A model generated the notes under the pieces. It made no database searches. It had not been told where the DNA came from and saw only the letters and a program-made list of their open reading frames with translations. A program made the translations under genes and the position numbers. Positions 17,750 to 27,223 of a stretch of 64,000 nucleotides of DNA are shown one piece after another. This DNA comes from Candidatus Methanomicula labiotermitis (GTDB lineage Archaea; Thermoplasmatota; Thermoplasmata; Methanomassiliicoccales; Methanomethylophilaceae), in contig WQZU01000001.1 of assembly GCA_009780575.1 (NCBI GenBank), positions 16,955 to 80,954 of the forward strand, written 5' to 3'. Numbering within the stretch: the stretch's first letter is position 1; every line of letters begins with the position of its first letter.

Positions 17750-19267
17750 TTAGCTGCGCGACACAACATCATGCACTGAACCGTCTGGGTTCTTGAGCGT
17801 GATCTTGAGCGGCATCTGTCCAGGCAGGCTGTGCGTTGCGCATGAGTTGCACGGATCATACGCACGGAAGGCCATCTCCACCATGTTCAGAAGTCCGGGA
17901 GACACTTCGAAGTTTTTGATCAGTGCTTTCGCGACCTTTGCAACGGACATGTTCATCGAACCGTTGTTGTTCGTCGTTCCTACGACCATGTTACATGCGG
18001 TCACGATACCATTGTCGTCGCACGTGTAGTCATGCGTAAGCGTACCTCTCGGTGCTTCGATGCATCCGACTCCGCGTCCTCCGGGTGTTATTCCCTTCTG
18101 CTTTATGTCGCCTGTGCACAGATCTTTGTTCTGCGCATTCTCCAGGCAACGTTCGGCCGCATAGATCATCTCGAGTATCCTTGCCCAGTGCGTTGCCAGG
18201 GTGAAGTGTATCGGTCCCGTGACTCCGAGGTCTTTGAAGAACCCGCGGTACTCTTCATACTTTTCCTGTGCGTACGGCGTTGTGAAACCGTCGGCAACAT
18301 TCAGTCTCGAAAGAGGTGTTGCACGGTACATTCCGCTCTCCGGGCCGTCGATGAGTCCTTTGTACCCTATCTTCTTCAGATACGGGAACTTTTCGTACGA
18401 CCACGGCTCCACCGCTTCGGCTATGTGATCCAGATAATCGATGGCATCATACCTCAGGTACTCTGATCCTTTCGGGTCAACGACCTTTACCTGACCGTTG
18501 TGGAACTCCACCTTGTTGTCCTTGTTGACCGTTCCCATGTAGTATGTCTCATGATAATAGAGATTCGGATTCGCAATGATGTCCACGTAATCCTTGTTCT
18601 TCAAGACCACGTCAGTGAAAACATCCAGCGAGGTCTTTGCAAAGCTTACCAGATTTTCCGCCATTGAGATCATCTCTTTCTGATTCTCCTTGCTGACGGG
18701 TATCGACACTCCTCCCGGAACGCCGAGCACCGGATGCGTTGCCTTGCCTCCGAGCATCGCCTGGATCTTCTGCGCCTGCGAGCGTGCTTTGAGAACCGCG
18801 CTTCCGAGTTCAAGGCCGACCGCGCCTACAACGCCCAGTACGTTCCTTGTCGCTGCCGGTGCAGCGGGACCAAGTACGAAGTCGGGCGACGACAGCGCAT
18901 AGAAATGCGCTATGTGGCTGTGCACGAAGTGCGCATTGTAGAACAGGTCGCGTATCATGAACGCCGTGTCCGTCGGTTTTGTGCTGTAGCATCCGTCGAT
19001 GGCCTTTGTCGCCGCCAAATGGTGCGCCCCGGGACAGACACCGCAAAGCCTTGCGGTGATCTGGTTCAGTTCGGTCACTTTCCTGCCGATGCAGAATCTT
19101 TCGAAACCTCTCAGCTCGGGGACCTGCCAGTACACATTACTGACATTCCCGCTGTCGTCCAGGAAGATCTCGATCTTGCCGTGTCCCTCAAGACGTGTTA
19201 TGGGGTCGACCGTTATCCTTTTTGAATCGATCTTTTTCTTCTCATCCCAAATTACAGGTCCGGTCAT
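17750..19267 (-). CDS. mvhA: F420-non-reducing [NiFe] hydrogenase large subunit
   Basis: This subunit holds the NiFe site that oxidises hydrogen to feed the heterodisulfide reductase. The N-terminal ligand pair is RLCGVCPGAHHLA near residue 72 and the C-terminal pair is DPCNSCATH near residue 478. The 505-residue protein ends about 20 residues after that His, and this tail is expected to be removed by a maturation protease; no protease gene is in the window. A strong GGAGG precedes the ATG. It is the last gene of the hdrA-mvhD-mvhG-mvhA operon. The protein is cytosolic, with no signal peptide or membrane segment. Confidence 0.96.
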   Translation of the reverse strand: MTGPVIWDEKKKIDSKRITVDPITRLEGHGKIEIFLDDSGNVSNVYWQVPELRGFERFCIGRKVTELNQITARLCGVCPGAHHLAATKAIDGCYSTKPTDTAFMIRDLFYNAHFVHSHIAHFYALSSPDFVLGPAAPAATRNVLGVVGAVGLELGSAVLKARSQAQKIQAMLGGKATHPVLGVPGGVSIPVSKENQKEMISMAENLVSFAKTSLDVFTDVVLKNKDYVDIIANPNLYYHETYYMGTVNKDNKVEFHNGQVKVVDPKGSEYLRYDAIDYLDHIAEAVEPWSYEKFPYLKKIGYKGLIDGPESGMYRATPLSRLNVADGFTTPYAQEKYEEYRGFFKDLGVTGPIHFTLATHWARILEMIYAAERCLENAQNKDLCTGDIKQKGITPGGRGVGCIEAPRGTLTHDYTCDDNGIVTACNMVVGTTNNNGSMNMSVAKVAKALIKNFEVSPGLLNMVEMAFRAYDPCNSCATHSLPGQMPLKITLKNPDGSVHDVVSRS

Positions 19268-19268
19268 C

Positions 19269-20471
19269 TCACTGACCTCCTTTCTTATCGACCACCGATC
19301 TCTTGATCAGTGACTTCGACATCGAGAACGCATAGAAGTAACCGAGCGGGTCCTTCACCGACGCCATGATGTCCATTATCCTGTCTTCACCGCATATCGG
19401 ATCGAAATCCATTACCGGGAACAGTGACGCAACGGCTGTGAACATGCTTGCGCCCATATCATCTACCAGTTTCGTCGGTCCGTAGCATCCTCTGCACGGC
19501 TGCGCCGCACGTGTACATCTTGAACCGCATCCTCCTGCCGTTGCCGGCCCCTGACACAGTATTCCCTGATCCATTAAACAAAGTTCGGGATCGACATCTA
19601 TCTCATGCGGTTCCACGATCTTCGTTATGCGTCTCATTTCTTTCTTTCTGGGGCATTCTTCGCACAATGACTTCGCGGAAGCGCCGATCATCGTTCCTTT
19701 CGGAGGCAGCGCGACACCATTGTACAGGTATGCCGCGAACGCCGCGATCAATTCGCTTATGGTTCCCTTCGTCGGAGGGCATCCGGGCACCGAATAATCA
19801 ACATCGATGACCTGATCCAAAGATTTCACGACGTCGTACATCTCCGGTATCGTGATCACGCCGTCCGCCGTTTTCACAGAGGTCTGCGGAATGATCGGTT
19901 TCTTCTGCTTGTCCTGGAAGTCCTTCATCGATGTGCACTGTCTGTACACGTAATCGAGTATCTCGTCCTTGCCTCCGGGAACAAGGTTCGCAAGTGCCGG
20001 CGAGCCGCCGGAGCATGCGCATGCTCCGTACGAAACAACGATCTGCGACTTCTGTCTGAGCAGTTTCGCCATGTGTTCGTTCTCGGTGTTCCTTACGGCA
20101 CCGTTTATGAGCGATATTGTGATCTCGCCGTCTTTCATTTCCGCGATATCATGCTCCTTGCCGTCGGTGGCGATCGGCCACAGGACTATGTCCGCCATGT
20201 CTCCGATCGTGAGGATGCGTTCATCCATATCGAGCAATGAAACATCACAGCCTCCGCATCCTGCTGCCCAGTAAACCGCCAGTTTTATCTTTCCTCCCGG
20301 AGGGGGGCCGGGCTGCAGCGGGAATGGGTCCAGAGGATTCACCCATGCCGCCGGCGCGGTCTTGACCGCCGTTATTGCTGCTTTCGGTTTCTTTTCCTGC
20401 TTGCCTTTGCAGCATCCGCAGTCGTCTCCGTGCTTCTTGAAGACGCTTTTGATCTTGTCAAAGAATCCCAT
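19269..20471 (-). CDS. mvhG: F420-non-reducing hydrogenase small subunit
   Basis: The small subunit carries iron-sulfur clusters that pass electrons from the NiFe site to MvhD. Cluster ligands appear as AAGCGGCDVSLLD near residue 71, YGACACSGG near 150, PGCPPTKG near 232 and further Cys groups in CEECPRKKE and CRGCYGP. At 400 residues it is longer than the usual 290-310, because of an N-terminal extension of about 55 residues with DCGCCKGK. No twin-arginine signal is present, so the enzyme stays in the cytoplasm. The start follows the mvhD stop with an excellent GGAGGTGG site. Confidence 0.94.
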   Translation of the reverse strand: MGFFDKIKSVFKKHGDDCGCCKGKQEKKPKAAITAVKTAPAAWVNPLDPFPLQPGPPPGGKIKLAVYWAAGCGGCDVSLLDMDERILTIGDMADIVLWPIATDGKEHDIAEMKDGEITISLINGAVRNTENEHMAKLLRQKSQIVVSYGACACSGGSPALANLVPGGKDEILDYVYRQCTSMKDFQDKQKKPIIPQTSVKTADGVITIPEMYDVVKSLDQVIDVDYSVPGCPPTKGTISELIAAFAAYLYNGVALPPKGTMIGASAKSLCEECPRKKEMRRITKIVEPHEIDVDPELCLMDQGILCQGPATAGGCGSRCTRAAQPCRGCYGPTKLVDDMGASMFTAVASLFPVMDFDPICGEDRIMDIMASVKDPLGYFYAFSMSKSLIKRSVVDKKGGQ

Positions 20472-20888
20472 TTACTCCACCTCCTTCAGCGGCGTCGGGC
20501 CAAGTGCCTTGATGTCATTCACGAACGATGTTATCGTTATCTGGAACTTCTCTCCCTCCGATGCCGAGACCCATTCGAGCTTCAGCCTCTTCGGATCGAA
20601 TCCGTACTGGTCCAGAACCATCTTCAGAAGGGCTATCCTCCTTCTTGCTCTGTAGTTACCGCCGATATAGTGGCAGTCCGCAGGGTGGCATCCCAGGACT
20701 ATAACTCCGTCCGCGCCTTTCGCAAGCGACCTGAGCACATGTTCGGGATCGACCCTTGCGGAACACATGGTCCTTATGATACGGAAGTTCGTCGGCATCT
20801 GCAACCTTGCGACACCCGCTCCGTCCGCACCGGCGTATGAACACCAGTTGCAGCAGAACGCTATGATCTTAGGCTCAAAGTCAGCCAT
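20472..20888 (-). CDS. mvhD: Hydrogenase delta subunit, MvhD [2Fe-2S] protein
   Basis: MvhD links the hydrogenase to HdrA and carries a [2Fe-2S] cluster. The 138-residue protein has the family cysteines in IIAFCCNWCSYAGAD, in MCSARVDPEH and in VLGCHPADCHY. The ATG at 20888 is preferred to an upstream GTG because GGAGG lies at the right distance. It begins 2 bases after the hdrA stop and directly precedes mvhG. Confidence 0.95.
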   Translation of the reverse strand: MADFEPKIIAFCCNWCSYAGADGAGVARLQMPTNFRIIRTMCSARVDPEHVLRSLAKGADGVIVLGCHPADCHYIGGNYRARRRIALLKMVLDQYGFDPKRLKLEWVSASEGEKFQITITSFVNDIKALGPTPLKEVE

Positions 20889-20889
20889 A

Positions 20890-23800
20890 TCACGCACCTC
20901 CTTTCATGTCGAGACAGGCATCGATCTCCGCCTGTATCTGTACGTTCTTGAATCCTTTCTGCTCCATCGCACTCACCGGACAGGCGGCGACGCAGCATCC
21001 GCATCCTTTGCACAGACCGGGGTTGACATGGCTTTTCAGGCCTCCCGCTCCGTCGGATACTATCTCTATAGCATTGTAGTCGCAGCATCCCATGCATATA
21101 CCGCAGCCGTCGCAGTAATCATCGTAGACCGATGCGGTTATTCCTTCGGATGTGAGCTCCTGTTTGGAAACTATGGTCAGCGCCCTTGCCGCCGCTCCCG
21201 CCGCCTGTGCGATGGACTCATCCATGAACTTCGGCCAATGAGCGAGACCTACGACAAATACACCTTCCGTGGCGAAATCCACCGGTCTCAGCTTCTGGTG
21301 CGCCTCAAAGTAGAAACCATCCTTGCTTATGGGGACCTTGAGCATCTTTGCGAGCTCTTCCTTCTCCTCTCTGTCGGGCGTTATGCCGCAGCTGAGGATT
21401 ACTCGGTCAACGGGCACTTCCACATCCGCACCCAATACGGTGTCGTATGCTTTCATGCTGCTGCCGTCGTATACGGGTTCGCTTCCGGGATCGTACCTCA
21501 GGAACCTGACGCCGAGTGAAGCCGCTTTGTTGTAAAGCTCCTCGCGGAACCCGTATGTCCTGACATCCTTGTGGAACAGGGATATGTTCGCATTCGGGTC
21601 CGCTTCCTTTATTGCGATCGCGTTCGTCAGAGCGTTTGCGCAACATGTACGGGAACAGTAGTTTGTCTTCTCGTTCCTTGAACCGATGCACTGCATGAAC
21701 GCTATGTCCTTGCCTGTGAATTTGCCTGATCCCGCCGCGATCTCCGCTTCCGTGAGCGTCATGACCTTACCGTCTTTGCCGTAGTTGTATTCCGTCGGCT
21801 TGTATTCGGATGCGCCCACTGCAAGAACCACCACGCCCACAGGGTATTCTTTGGTGTCCAGCTGCAGTTTGAAGTTACCCACATATCCGGGGATGTCCTT
21901 CACCTTTGCATTCTTGTGAACCGTTATCATCTTGTTGGACTCCACCTTCTTTATGAGGTCGGAGACGAACTCACCCAGATTCACACCGTCGACGCTGTAA
22001 TTCACACCTATGTATTTGGAGAATGAACCTCCGAGTCTTTCGGATCTCTCCACCAGGTGCACCGGGAATCCCTGCGCCGCTATGTCCAGGGCCGTCGACA
22101 TTCCCGCTATACCTCCGCCGATTACCGCGGCAACTCCCGTGACCGGTATCTTCGATCCCTGAAGCGGTTCGAGAAGCAGTGATTTTGCAACCGTCATTCT
22201 CAGAAGATCCTTTGATTTTATCGTTGCTTTCTCGGGCTCTTGCGTGTGTATCCATGAACACTGGTCACGGATGTTCGCCATGTTGAACAGATATTGATTC
22301 AATCCGCCTTCCCTGCATGCGTTCCTGAAAAGAGGTTCATGCGTCCTCGGCGTGCATGCCGCGACCACTACACGGTTGAGGTCCTGTTCCTTTATCTCGC
22401 GGCTGATCTCCTCGAGACAGTCCTGCGCACATGCGTACATTGATTTTGACGTGTAGACCACGTTAGGCAGAGATTTCGCATATTCCGTCACTTTATCCAC
22501 ATCGACGACGCCGCCGATGTTGATACCGCATGAGCACACCCATACTCCTACGCGCGGCTCCTTGCCGATCGTCTCTTTCTCAGGAGGGAACACCTTCGGA
22601 GCGCAGGGCACGAAGTCCTTGCCGACTATGTACGCGCCTGCTTTCCCTGCGGCACCGGATGCTTCCGCCACCGATGTCGGGATATCCTTGGGCGCAGCGA
22701 AGGCGCCCGTCACGAATATTCCTTCCCTGCTTGTTGAAAGCGGGTCGGAGACCTTCGTGGCGCAGAATCCGTATTCGTTCAATTCTATTCCCAATATCTT
22801 TGCGAACTCCTCGGCACCGTCCGGCGGATTCAAACCGATGGAAAGAACAACGAGGTCGTACTCTCCGGCCTGCGGGTCGCCTTTCGCGTCCGTGTATGAT
22901 ACCGTGAGCTTCTTTGTGTTCGCGTCTTCCTCAATGCATGCGACACGCGAGGACCTGTGCATCTTTATCTTGTATTGGTCCTCCGCCCTGCGGATGTATG
23001 ATTCGAATTCCTTTCCGTAGGACCTTATGTCCATGAAGAATATGTCCTCATCGACATCTGCATGTTCTTTCGTTATGATCGCCTGTTTTGTTGCATACAT
23101 ACAGCAAACGGATGAACAGTATTTTTTCGATCCTTTCTTGCTGCTCCTCGATCCGCAGCACTGTATGAATGCGATCCTCTTGGGATCACTTTCATCCGAC
23201 GGGCACACTATGTGGCCGCCAGACGGGCCGGATGCGCACATCATCCTCTCGAACTCCAGTGCGGTGACGACATTGGCAAACCTTCCGTATCCGTATTCGG
23301 TGGAGAGTTTGGCGTCCCATCCGTTGAAACCGGTAGCGCAGATGATCGATCCCACTTCAAGCGTCACGATCTCTTCCTTATCAGCGTAGTTTATGGCGCC
23401 CTTTCCGCATGCTTTCTCACAAAGCCCGCATTTGTCGTTGATTATCTTACGGCAGTGAACGGGGTCTATGACCGCCACTCTGGGAACTGCCTGTGCGTGA
23501 GGTATGTATATTGCCCTTCTGTTCGTGAGTCCGTACTCATACTCATCGGGTATTTTCTTGACCGGACATTTCTCGATGCATATGCCGCATCCGGTACATT
23601 CGTCCATCTTTACATACCTGGGTTTCTTTCTGACGGTCACTTTGAAGTCGCCGGCCTTTCCTTCGACCTTTATGACCTCGGAATAGGACAGGACGTCCAC
23701 ATTCGGATGACCGTTACAATCTGCCATTTTCGGCGAGAGTATGCAAGCGGAACAGTCGTTCGTCGGGAATGTCTTGTCAAGACGGCACATTACGCCGCCT

Positions 23801-23910
23801 ATCGTCGCATCCCTTTCGACGAGGTAGACATGGATATCCCTGTCTGCCATATCCAACGAAGCCTGGATTCCTGCTATCCCTCCACCTATAACCAATGCTG
23901 ATTTTGTCAA
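20890..23910 (-). CDS. hdrA: Heterodisulfide reductase subunit A, tandem two-FAD-domain form
   Basis: HdrA carries the FAD thought to bifurcate electrons between ferredoxin and the CoM-CoB heterodisulfide. The N-terminal flavin motif VIGGGIAG occurs at about residue 6 and again at about residue 590, so two HdrA-like flavoprotein halves are fused. Cluster motifs include CTGCGICIEKCP in the first half, an HdrA-type VCSCGINIGG segment, and two C-terminal [4Fe-4S] sites (CDGCGICMGC and CKGCGCCVAACP). The start is taken as TTG at 23910 because GGAGG lies 7 bases upstream; a longer reading from 23955 is open. With about 1006 residues it exceeds the 650 or so of classical HdrA. HdrB and HdrC are not adjacent. 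Confidence 0.92.
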   Translation of the reverse strand: MTKSALVIGGGIAGIQASLDMADRDIHVYLVERDATIGGVMCRLDKTFPTNDCSACILSPKMADCNGHPNVDVLSYSEVIKVEGKAGDFKVTVRKKPRYVKMDECTGCGICIEKCPVKKIPDEYEYGLTNRRAIYIPHAQAVPRVAVIDPVHCRKIINDKCGLCEKACGKGAINYADKEEIVTLEVGSIICATGFNGWDAKLSTEYGYGRFANVVTALEFERMMCASGPSGGHIVCPSDESDPKRIAFIQCCGSRSSKKGSKKYCSSVCCMYATKQAIITKEHADVDEDIFFMDIRSYGKEFESYIRRAEDQYKIKMHRSSRVACIEEDANTKKLTVSYTDAKGDPQAGEYDLVVLSIGLNPPDGAEEFAKILGIELNEYGFCATKVSDPLSTSREGIFVTGAFAAPKDIPTSVAEASGAAGKAGAYIVGKDFVPCAPKVFPPEKETIGKEPRVGVWVCSCGINIGGVVDVDKVTEYAKSLPNVVYTSKSMYACAQDCLEEISREIKEQDLNRVVVAACTPRTHEPLFRNACREGGLNQYLFNMANIRDQCSWIHTQEPEKATIKSKDLLRMTVAKSLLLEPLQGSKIPVTGVAAVIGGGIAGMSTALDIAAQGFPVHLVERSERLGGSFSKYIGVNYSVDGVNLGEFVSDLIKKVESNKMITVHKNAKVKDIPGYVGNFKLQLDTKEYPVGVVVLAVGASEYKPTEYNYGKDGKVMTLTEAEIAAGSGKFTGKDIAFMQCIGSRNEKTNYCSRTCCANALTNAIAIKEADPNANISLFHKDVRTYGFREELYNKAASLGVRFLRYDPGSEPVYDGSSMKAYDTVLGADVEVPVDRVILSCGITPDREEKEELAKMLKVPISKDGFYFEAHQKLRPVDFATEGVFVVGLAHWPKFMDESIAQAAGAAARALTIVSKQELTSEGITASVYDDYCDGCGICMGCCDYNAIEIVSDGAGGLKSHVNPGLCKGCGCCVAACPVSAMEQKGFKNVQIQAEIDACLDMKGGA

Positions 23911-24244
23911 ATCTCTGCCTCCGTTATACTCTATAGTGTTTGGAACTGGGAACACTTAATACAAGAGGGTTCTTTAACCCTTTCTACATAAGATTAATAT
24001 ACAGATTTGTCCCTTATAAATAAAAATTCTGACAATTCTTCCAAACGGTGTTATGTCCTGCCGCTGAAACTCATGACGGTATGTATATCCAGACGTTCGT
24101 TTTCGGGGTGTTTTCGCATTACATTGAAAGGATGTTTTTACCGGCGTTTATACGCCTTGTATGAAAATACTTCGTAACAATACGAAACATATTTTGCAGC
24201 GGCGGAAATGAATAAGATTTATTGCCGTTCGTGCATAAGGATAT
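23911..24244. promoter_or_regulatory. Divergent promoter region of hdrA-mvh and the RING-like gene
   Basis: This 334-base stretch holds no gene that I can support. On the minus strand a TATA-like TTTATAAGG near 24015-24023 would serve the hdrA operon and leave a leader of roughly 75-90 bases. Within that leader an inverted repeat AGGGTT-CTTT-AACCCT lies near 23965-23980 and could be an operator or hairpin. On the plus strand an A/T-rich AATAAGATTTATTGCC lies 25-30 bases before the RING-like gene, so that transcript may be leaderless. Confidence 0.45.
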
Positions 24245-24733
24245 ATGGACACTTTGATGTTCTCCGTCATTGCATCGGCCGCGGTCGTCTTGCTGCTGAT
24301 CACGTTCCTGCTGCTTTCAAGCAAAGAAAAAAGCGCACGCAAAGTCGCAAAGAAGATCCGCAGAAGACCGAAAAAGGTTACCGGCGGAGGCATATGCGGC
24401 ATATGTTTCGGGAGCATATCCAAAGCGGAGATGACCTCTAAGTGCGCATGCGGTCAGACCTTTCATGAGGATTGCGCGGAGCAGACCGGTTGTCCTTACT
24501 GCGGAACTCCGAGCATCGATCTTGTCAAGGAGATGCCCGATTGTGTAAGATGTCCGTCATGCGGTTCCGATGTCACGGGCAATGTGTGCACATGCGGTGC
24601 CGTCGTGAACAGAGGAGGTTCGTTCGTTTGCAGCTGCGGTAATCCCTTGAACATGAACGATTCCGTGTGCGGAAGATGCGGTACCGCATACAAACTGTGC
24701 TCCGGCCGCAATGATACGGAGGAAGGACGTTGA
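24245..24733 (+). CDS. Membrane-anchored RING-like zinc-finger protein
   Basis: The 162-residue protein starts with one transmembrane helix (about residues 5-26) and a basic stop-transfer segment (KKIRRRPKK), placing the rest in the cytoplasm. Residues 51-86 form a RING-like pattern: C51, C54, C67, C69, H74, C77, C83, C86, including FHEDC as in RING-H2 ligases. The residue that would be the first His of a canonical RING-H2 is Gln, with C69 preceding it. Two more zinc-ribbon-like groups follow (CPSC with CTC near 103-117, CSC with CGRC near 129-145). The gene overlaps rnp2 and lies 350 bases before the proteasome alpha gene. A ubiquitin-ligase-like role is inference. Confidence 0.7.
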   Translation: MDTLMFSVIASAAVVLLLITFLLLSSKEKSARKVAKKIRRRPKKVTGGGICGICFGSISKAEMTSKCACGQTFHEDCAEQTGCPYCGTPSIDLVKEMPDCVRCPSCGSDVTGNVCTCGAVVNRGGSFVCSCGNPLNMNDSVCGRCGTAYKLCSGRNDTEEGR

Positions 24734-25041
24734 CCGTCAAGGAAAAAAGAGGAAGGAGAAGGTACATCGCCTTTACCGTCGGTCCGGAGATCACAAAGGA
24801 TATTGCCATTTCATCGCTCAGGATGCTTTGCGGTGATCCTCCTTACGTGGTCCAATGCGCGGAAGGATGGGCGATACTGAGATGTTCTCCCGAAAATATT
24901 GAGGAGACGAAAGCGCTGATGAGACGCGTCGACGCCTCTTCCGCGCCTCTTAAGACATCCGGAACATTGGCGACGCTTCGGGACGCGTATCCCGAGTTAA
25001 AACGCCTGCGCCCCGCGAAGAAGATGTTAAGACATATATAG
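24730..25041 (+). CDS. rnp2: Ribonuclease P protein component 2 (Pop5)
   Basis: This protein assists the RNase P RNA in tRNA 5' maturation. The 103-residue sequence has the family's opening RGRRRYIAFTV and the later VVQCAEGWAILRC strand. It starts with TTG overlapping the stop of the RING-like gene. It ends with TAG, unusual in this window; read-through would add 14 residues before a TAA placed just before the psmA ATG. Rnp2 next to psmA is a familiar archaeal order. Confidence 0.9.
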   Translation: MTVKEKRGRRRYIAFTVGPEITKDIAISSLRMLCGDPPYVVQCAEGWAILRCSPENIEETKALMRRVDASSAPLKTSGTLATLRDAYPELKRLRPAKKMLRHI

Positions 25042-25086
25042 TCCCTTTATGTAACAGGTGCACGTAGAGCAGGAGGAGAATATTAA

Positions 25087-25797
25087 ATGCAACCAGGACA
25101 GATGGCATACGACAGAGGGATAACAGTATTTTCTCCCGACGGAAGGTTGTTTCAGGTGGAGTATGCGCGCGAGGCCGTGAAAAAGGGCACAACGACCATC
25201 GGACTCAAGTTCAAAGGCGGAGTTGCGCTCATCGTCGACAAACGCGTACCGAGCAGATTGGTGGAGCCCAGGTCGATTGAGAAGATATACAGTATCGACT
25301 CTCACATCGGATGCGCCACATCGGGCCTCGTGGCCGATGCAAGGATACTCGTCGATCAGGCGAGGAAGGATGCTCAGATCCACAAGATAACGTACGGCGA
25401 GAACATAGGCGTTGAAGGTCTTGTAAAGAAGATCTGCGATTTCAAACAGAATTACACACAGTACGGCGGCGTCAGACCTTTCGGAACGGCCTTGCTGATG
25501 GCAGGCGTTGATGAATTGGGCTCACATCTCTTTGAGACCGACCCCTCGGGTGCGCTCGTCGCATACAGAGCGGGCTGCATAGGCGCCGGACGCCCGACGG
25601 TGATGGAGATGTTCGAGAAAGAGTTCAAGGACGGTATGTCATACAACGATGCCTTGCTGCTTGGAATAAAAGCACTGAAGGCCGCCGTGGATGATGAACT
25701 GACCGCACAGACCGTGGAGATAGGTGTCGTTGATTCTGACAGAAGGTTCAAAAGGCTCACCGAGAACGAGCTTGAAGGCCTCATCAAAAAGACATGA
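25087..25797 (+). CDS. psmA: Proteasome alpha subunit
   Basis: The alpha subunit forms the outer rings and gate of the 20S proteasome. The N-terminal gate region, beginning MAYDRGITVFSPDG and continuing with RLFQVEYA, is intact, followed by CATSGLVADARILVD near residue 79. The 236-residue length is normal and a GGAGGAG site precedes the ATG. The beta subunit and the regulatory ATPase are not in the window. It leads into the sbds-exosome genes, as in many archaea. Confidence 0.97.
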   Translation: MQPGQMAYDRGITVFSPDGRLFQVEYAREAVKKGTTTIGLKFKGGVALIVDKRVPSRLVEPRSIEKIYSIDSHIGCATSGLVADARILVDQARKDAQIHKITYGENIGVEGLVKKICDFKQNYTQYGGVRPFGTALLMAGVDELGSHLFETDPSGALVAYRAGCIGAGRPTVMEMFEKEFKDGMSYNDALLLGIKALKAAVDDELTAQTVEIGVVDSDRRFKRLTENELEGLIKKT

Positions 25798-25807
25798 GGC
25801 GATGTGA

Positions 25808-26500
25808 ATGGTGAGTCTCGACAACGCCGTCATCGCAAGACTTGAGTCTCACGGCGAAACGTTCGAGATACTTCTTGATCCGAATATCGTGAAACAGCTC
25901 AGAGACGGTAAAGAAGTGGAGATCACCGACCACCTTGCGGTTGACGCTGTCTTCAAGGACGCGAACAAAGGTACGCACCCTGCCGAAGACAAGATCAAAG
26001 AGGCCTTCGGTACGGACAACATAGGCGAGATCGCCAAAAGGATCGTCTCGAAAGGCGAGATACAGGTCACCTCTGAACAAAGGAAAGAGATGCTTGAGGC
26101 GAAACGCAACCGCATAATATCTTATATAGCAAGGAACGCCATAAATCCGCAGACAAAAACGCCGCATCCTCCCGCGAGGATAGAGCTGGCGCTGACCGAG
26201 GTTAAATTCCGTGTCGATCCGTTCAAATCAGTGGAATCACAGGTCGATGAGGCTATGCATCTGCTGCGCCCTCTGCTTCCGATAAGGTTCGAAAAGAGCC
26301 GGGTCGCAGTGAAGATGAAAGCAGATGATTACGGCCGGTGCTTCGACGACCTGATAAATTTCGGTATCGTTGAAAGAGAGGAATGGCAGGCGGACGGCTC
26401 GTGGATAGGCGTGATGGAGATACCGGCCGGAGTGATAAACGAGATGACCGCAAAATTGAACGATAAAACAAGAGGGCATGCCAACGTGAAGCTCCTCTGA
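25808..26500 (+). CDS. sdo1: SBDS family ribosome maturation protein
   Basis: The archaeal SBDS protein helps release the anti-association factor from new 60S-like subunits. The 230-residue sequence shows its three-domain build, with VIARLESHGETFEILLDP at the start, an EIQVTSEQR segment near residue 84 and the C-terminal ferredoxin-like domain. It lies 10 bases after psmA and 19 before rrp4, the conserved archaeal order. Confidence 0.94.
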   Translation: MVSLDNAVIARLESHGETFEILLDPNIVKQLRDGKEVEITDHLAVDAVFKDANKGTHPAEDKIKEAFGTDNIGEIAKRIVSKGEIQVTSEQRKEMLEAKRNRIISYIARNAINPQTKTPHPPARIELALTEVKFRVDPFKSVESQVDEAMHLLRPLLPIRFEKSRVAVKMKADDYGRCFDDLINFGIVEREEWQADGSWIGVMEIPAGVINEMTAKLNDKTRGHANVKLL

Positions 26501-26519
26501 AAAAAATTACATTCGAGAA

Positions 26520-27221
26520 GTGATAAAAATGGAGAGAAAAGATGCCAGACCCGCACGAGAGGTTGTTGTTCCCGGAGATCTGCTGGATGACAGCGGTATG
26601 AAAGCGGGCAGCGGAACGTATGTGTCGGACGGCAAGATATACGCATCCAAACTGGGTGTGAAGAATGTGTTCTCCGGAACCGTCAGTATAATTCCTCTGA
26701 GAGGAAGATACATACCGGCGCCGGGAGACATGGTGCTGGGAATGATCGTGGACATCGGATCATCGAATTGGCTTGTTGATATCAATTCACCGTATCCGGC
26801 GCCGCTGCATGTCAATGAGGTTCCGTGGAAAGTGGAGTTCGGCGACACGTCGCGGTTCCTTAAGATAGGGGACATGGTAATGGTCAAGATCCTCATGGTC
26901 GATGAGAGCATGAAGATCCAAGTGACGATGAACGATTCTGGATTGAGGAAACTTGAGGGCGGTCAGATAGTGGAGATAACCCATTCGAAGGTGTCCAGGA
27001 TCATCGGCAAAAGCGGGTCGATGATACAGATGATAAAGAACATGACCGACTGCAGGATATTCGTCGGTCAGAACGGGCGCATTTGGGTGGACGGCGACGC
27101 CGAGAACGCAACGGTCGCCGCCGAAGCCATAAAGAAGATCGAGAAAGAGGCGCAAACAAACAATTTGACAGAAAGGGTCAGAGAATTTATCGAATCCAAG
27201 ATCAAACCCGAGGAGGAGTGA
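26520..27221 (+). CDS. rrp4: Exosome RNA-binding subunit Rrp4
   Basis: Rrp4 caps the archaeal RNA exosome and binds substrate RNA. The 233-residue protein has an N-terminal domain ([19 protein letters not shown]), an S1 domain near residues 70-145 and a KH domain near 148-215 with [13 protein letters not shown]. It is followed by rrp41 after 2 bases. The gene start could alternatively be the internal ATG of MERKDA at 26529. Confidence 0.95.
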   Translation: MIKMERKDARPAREVVVPGDLLDDSGMKAGSGTYVSDGKIYASKLGVKNVFSGTVSIIPLRGRYIPAPGDMVLGMIVDIGSSNWLVDINSPYPAPLHVNEVPWKVEFGDTSRFLKIGDMVMVKILMVDESMKIQVTMNDSGLRKLEGGQIVEITHSKVSRIIGKSGSMIQMIKNMTDCRIFVGQNGRIWVDGDAENATVAAEAIKKIEKEAQTNNLTERVREFIESKIKPEEE

Positions 27222-27223
27222 TC

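Noticed and set aside
20890..23955. The 1021-residue reading of HdrA from 23955.
   Set aside because: The TTG at 23910 has a strong GGAGG site and starts right before the FAD motif; the extra 15 residues are not family-like.
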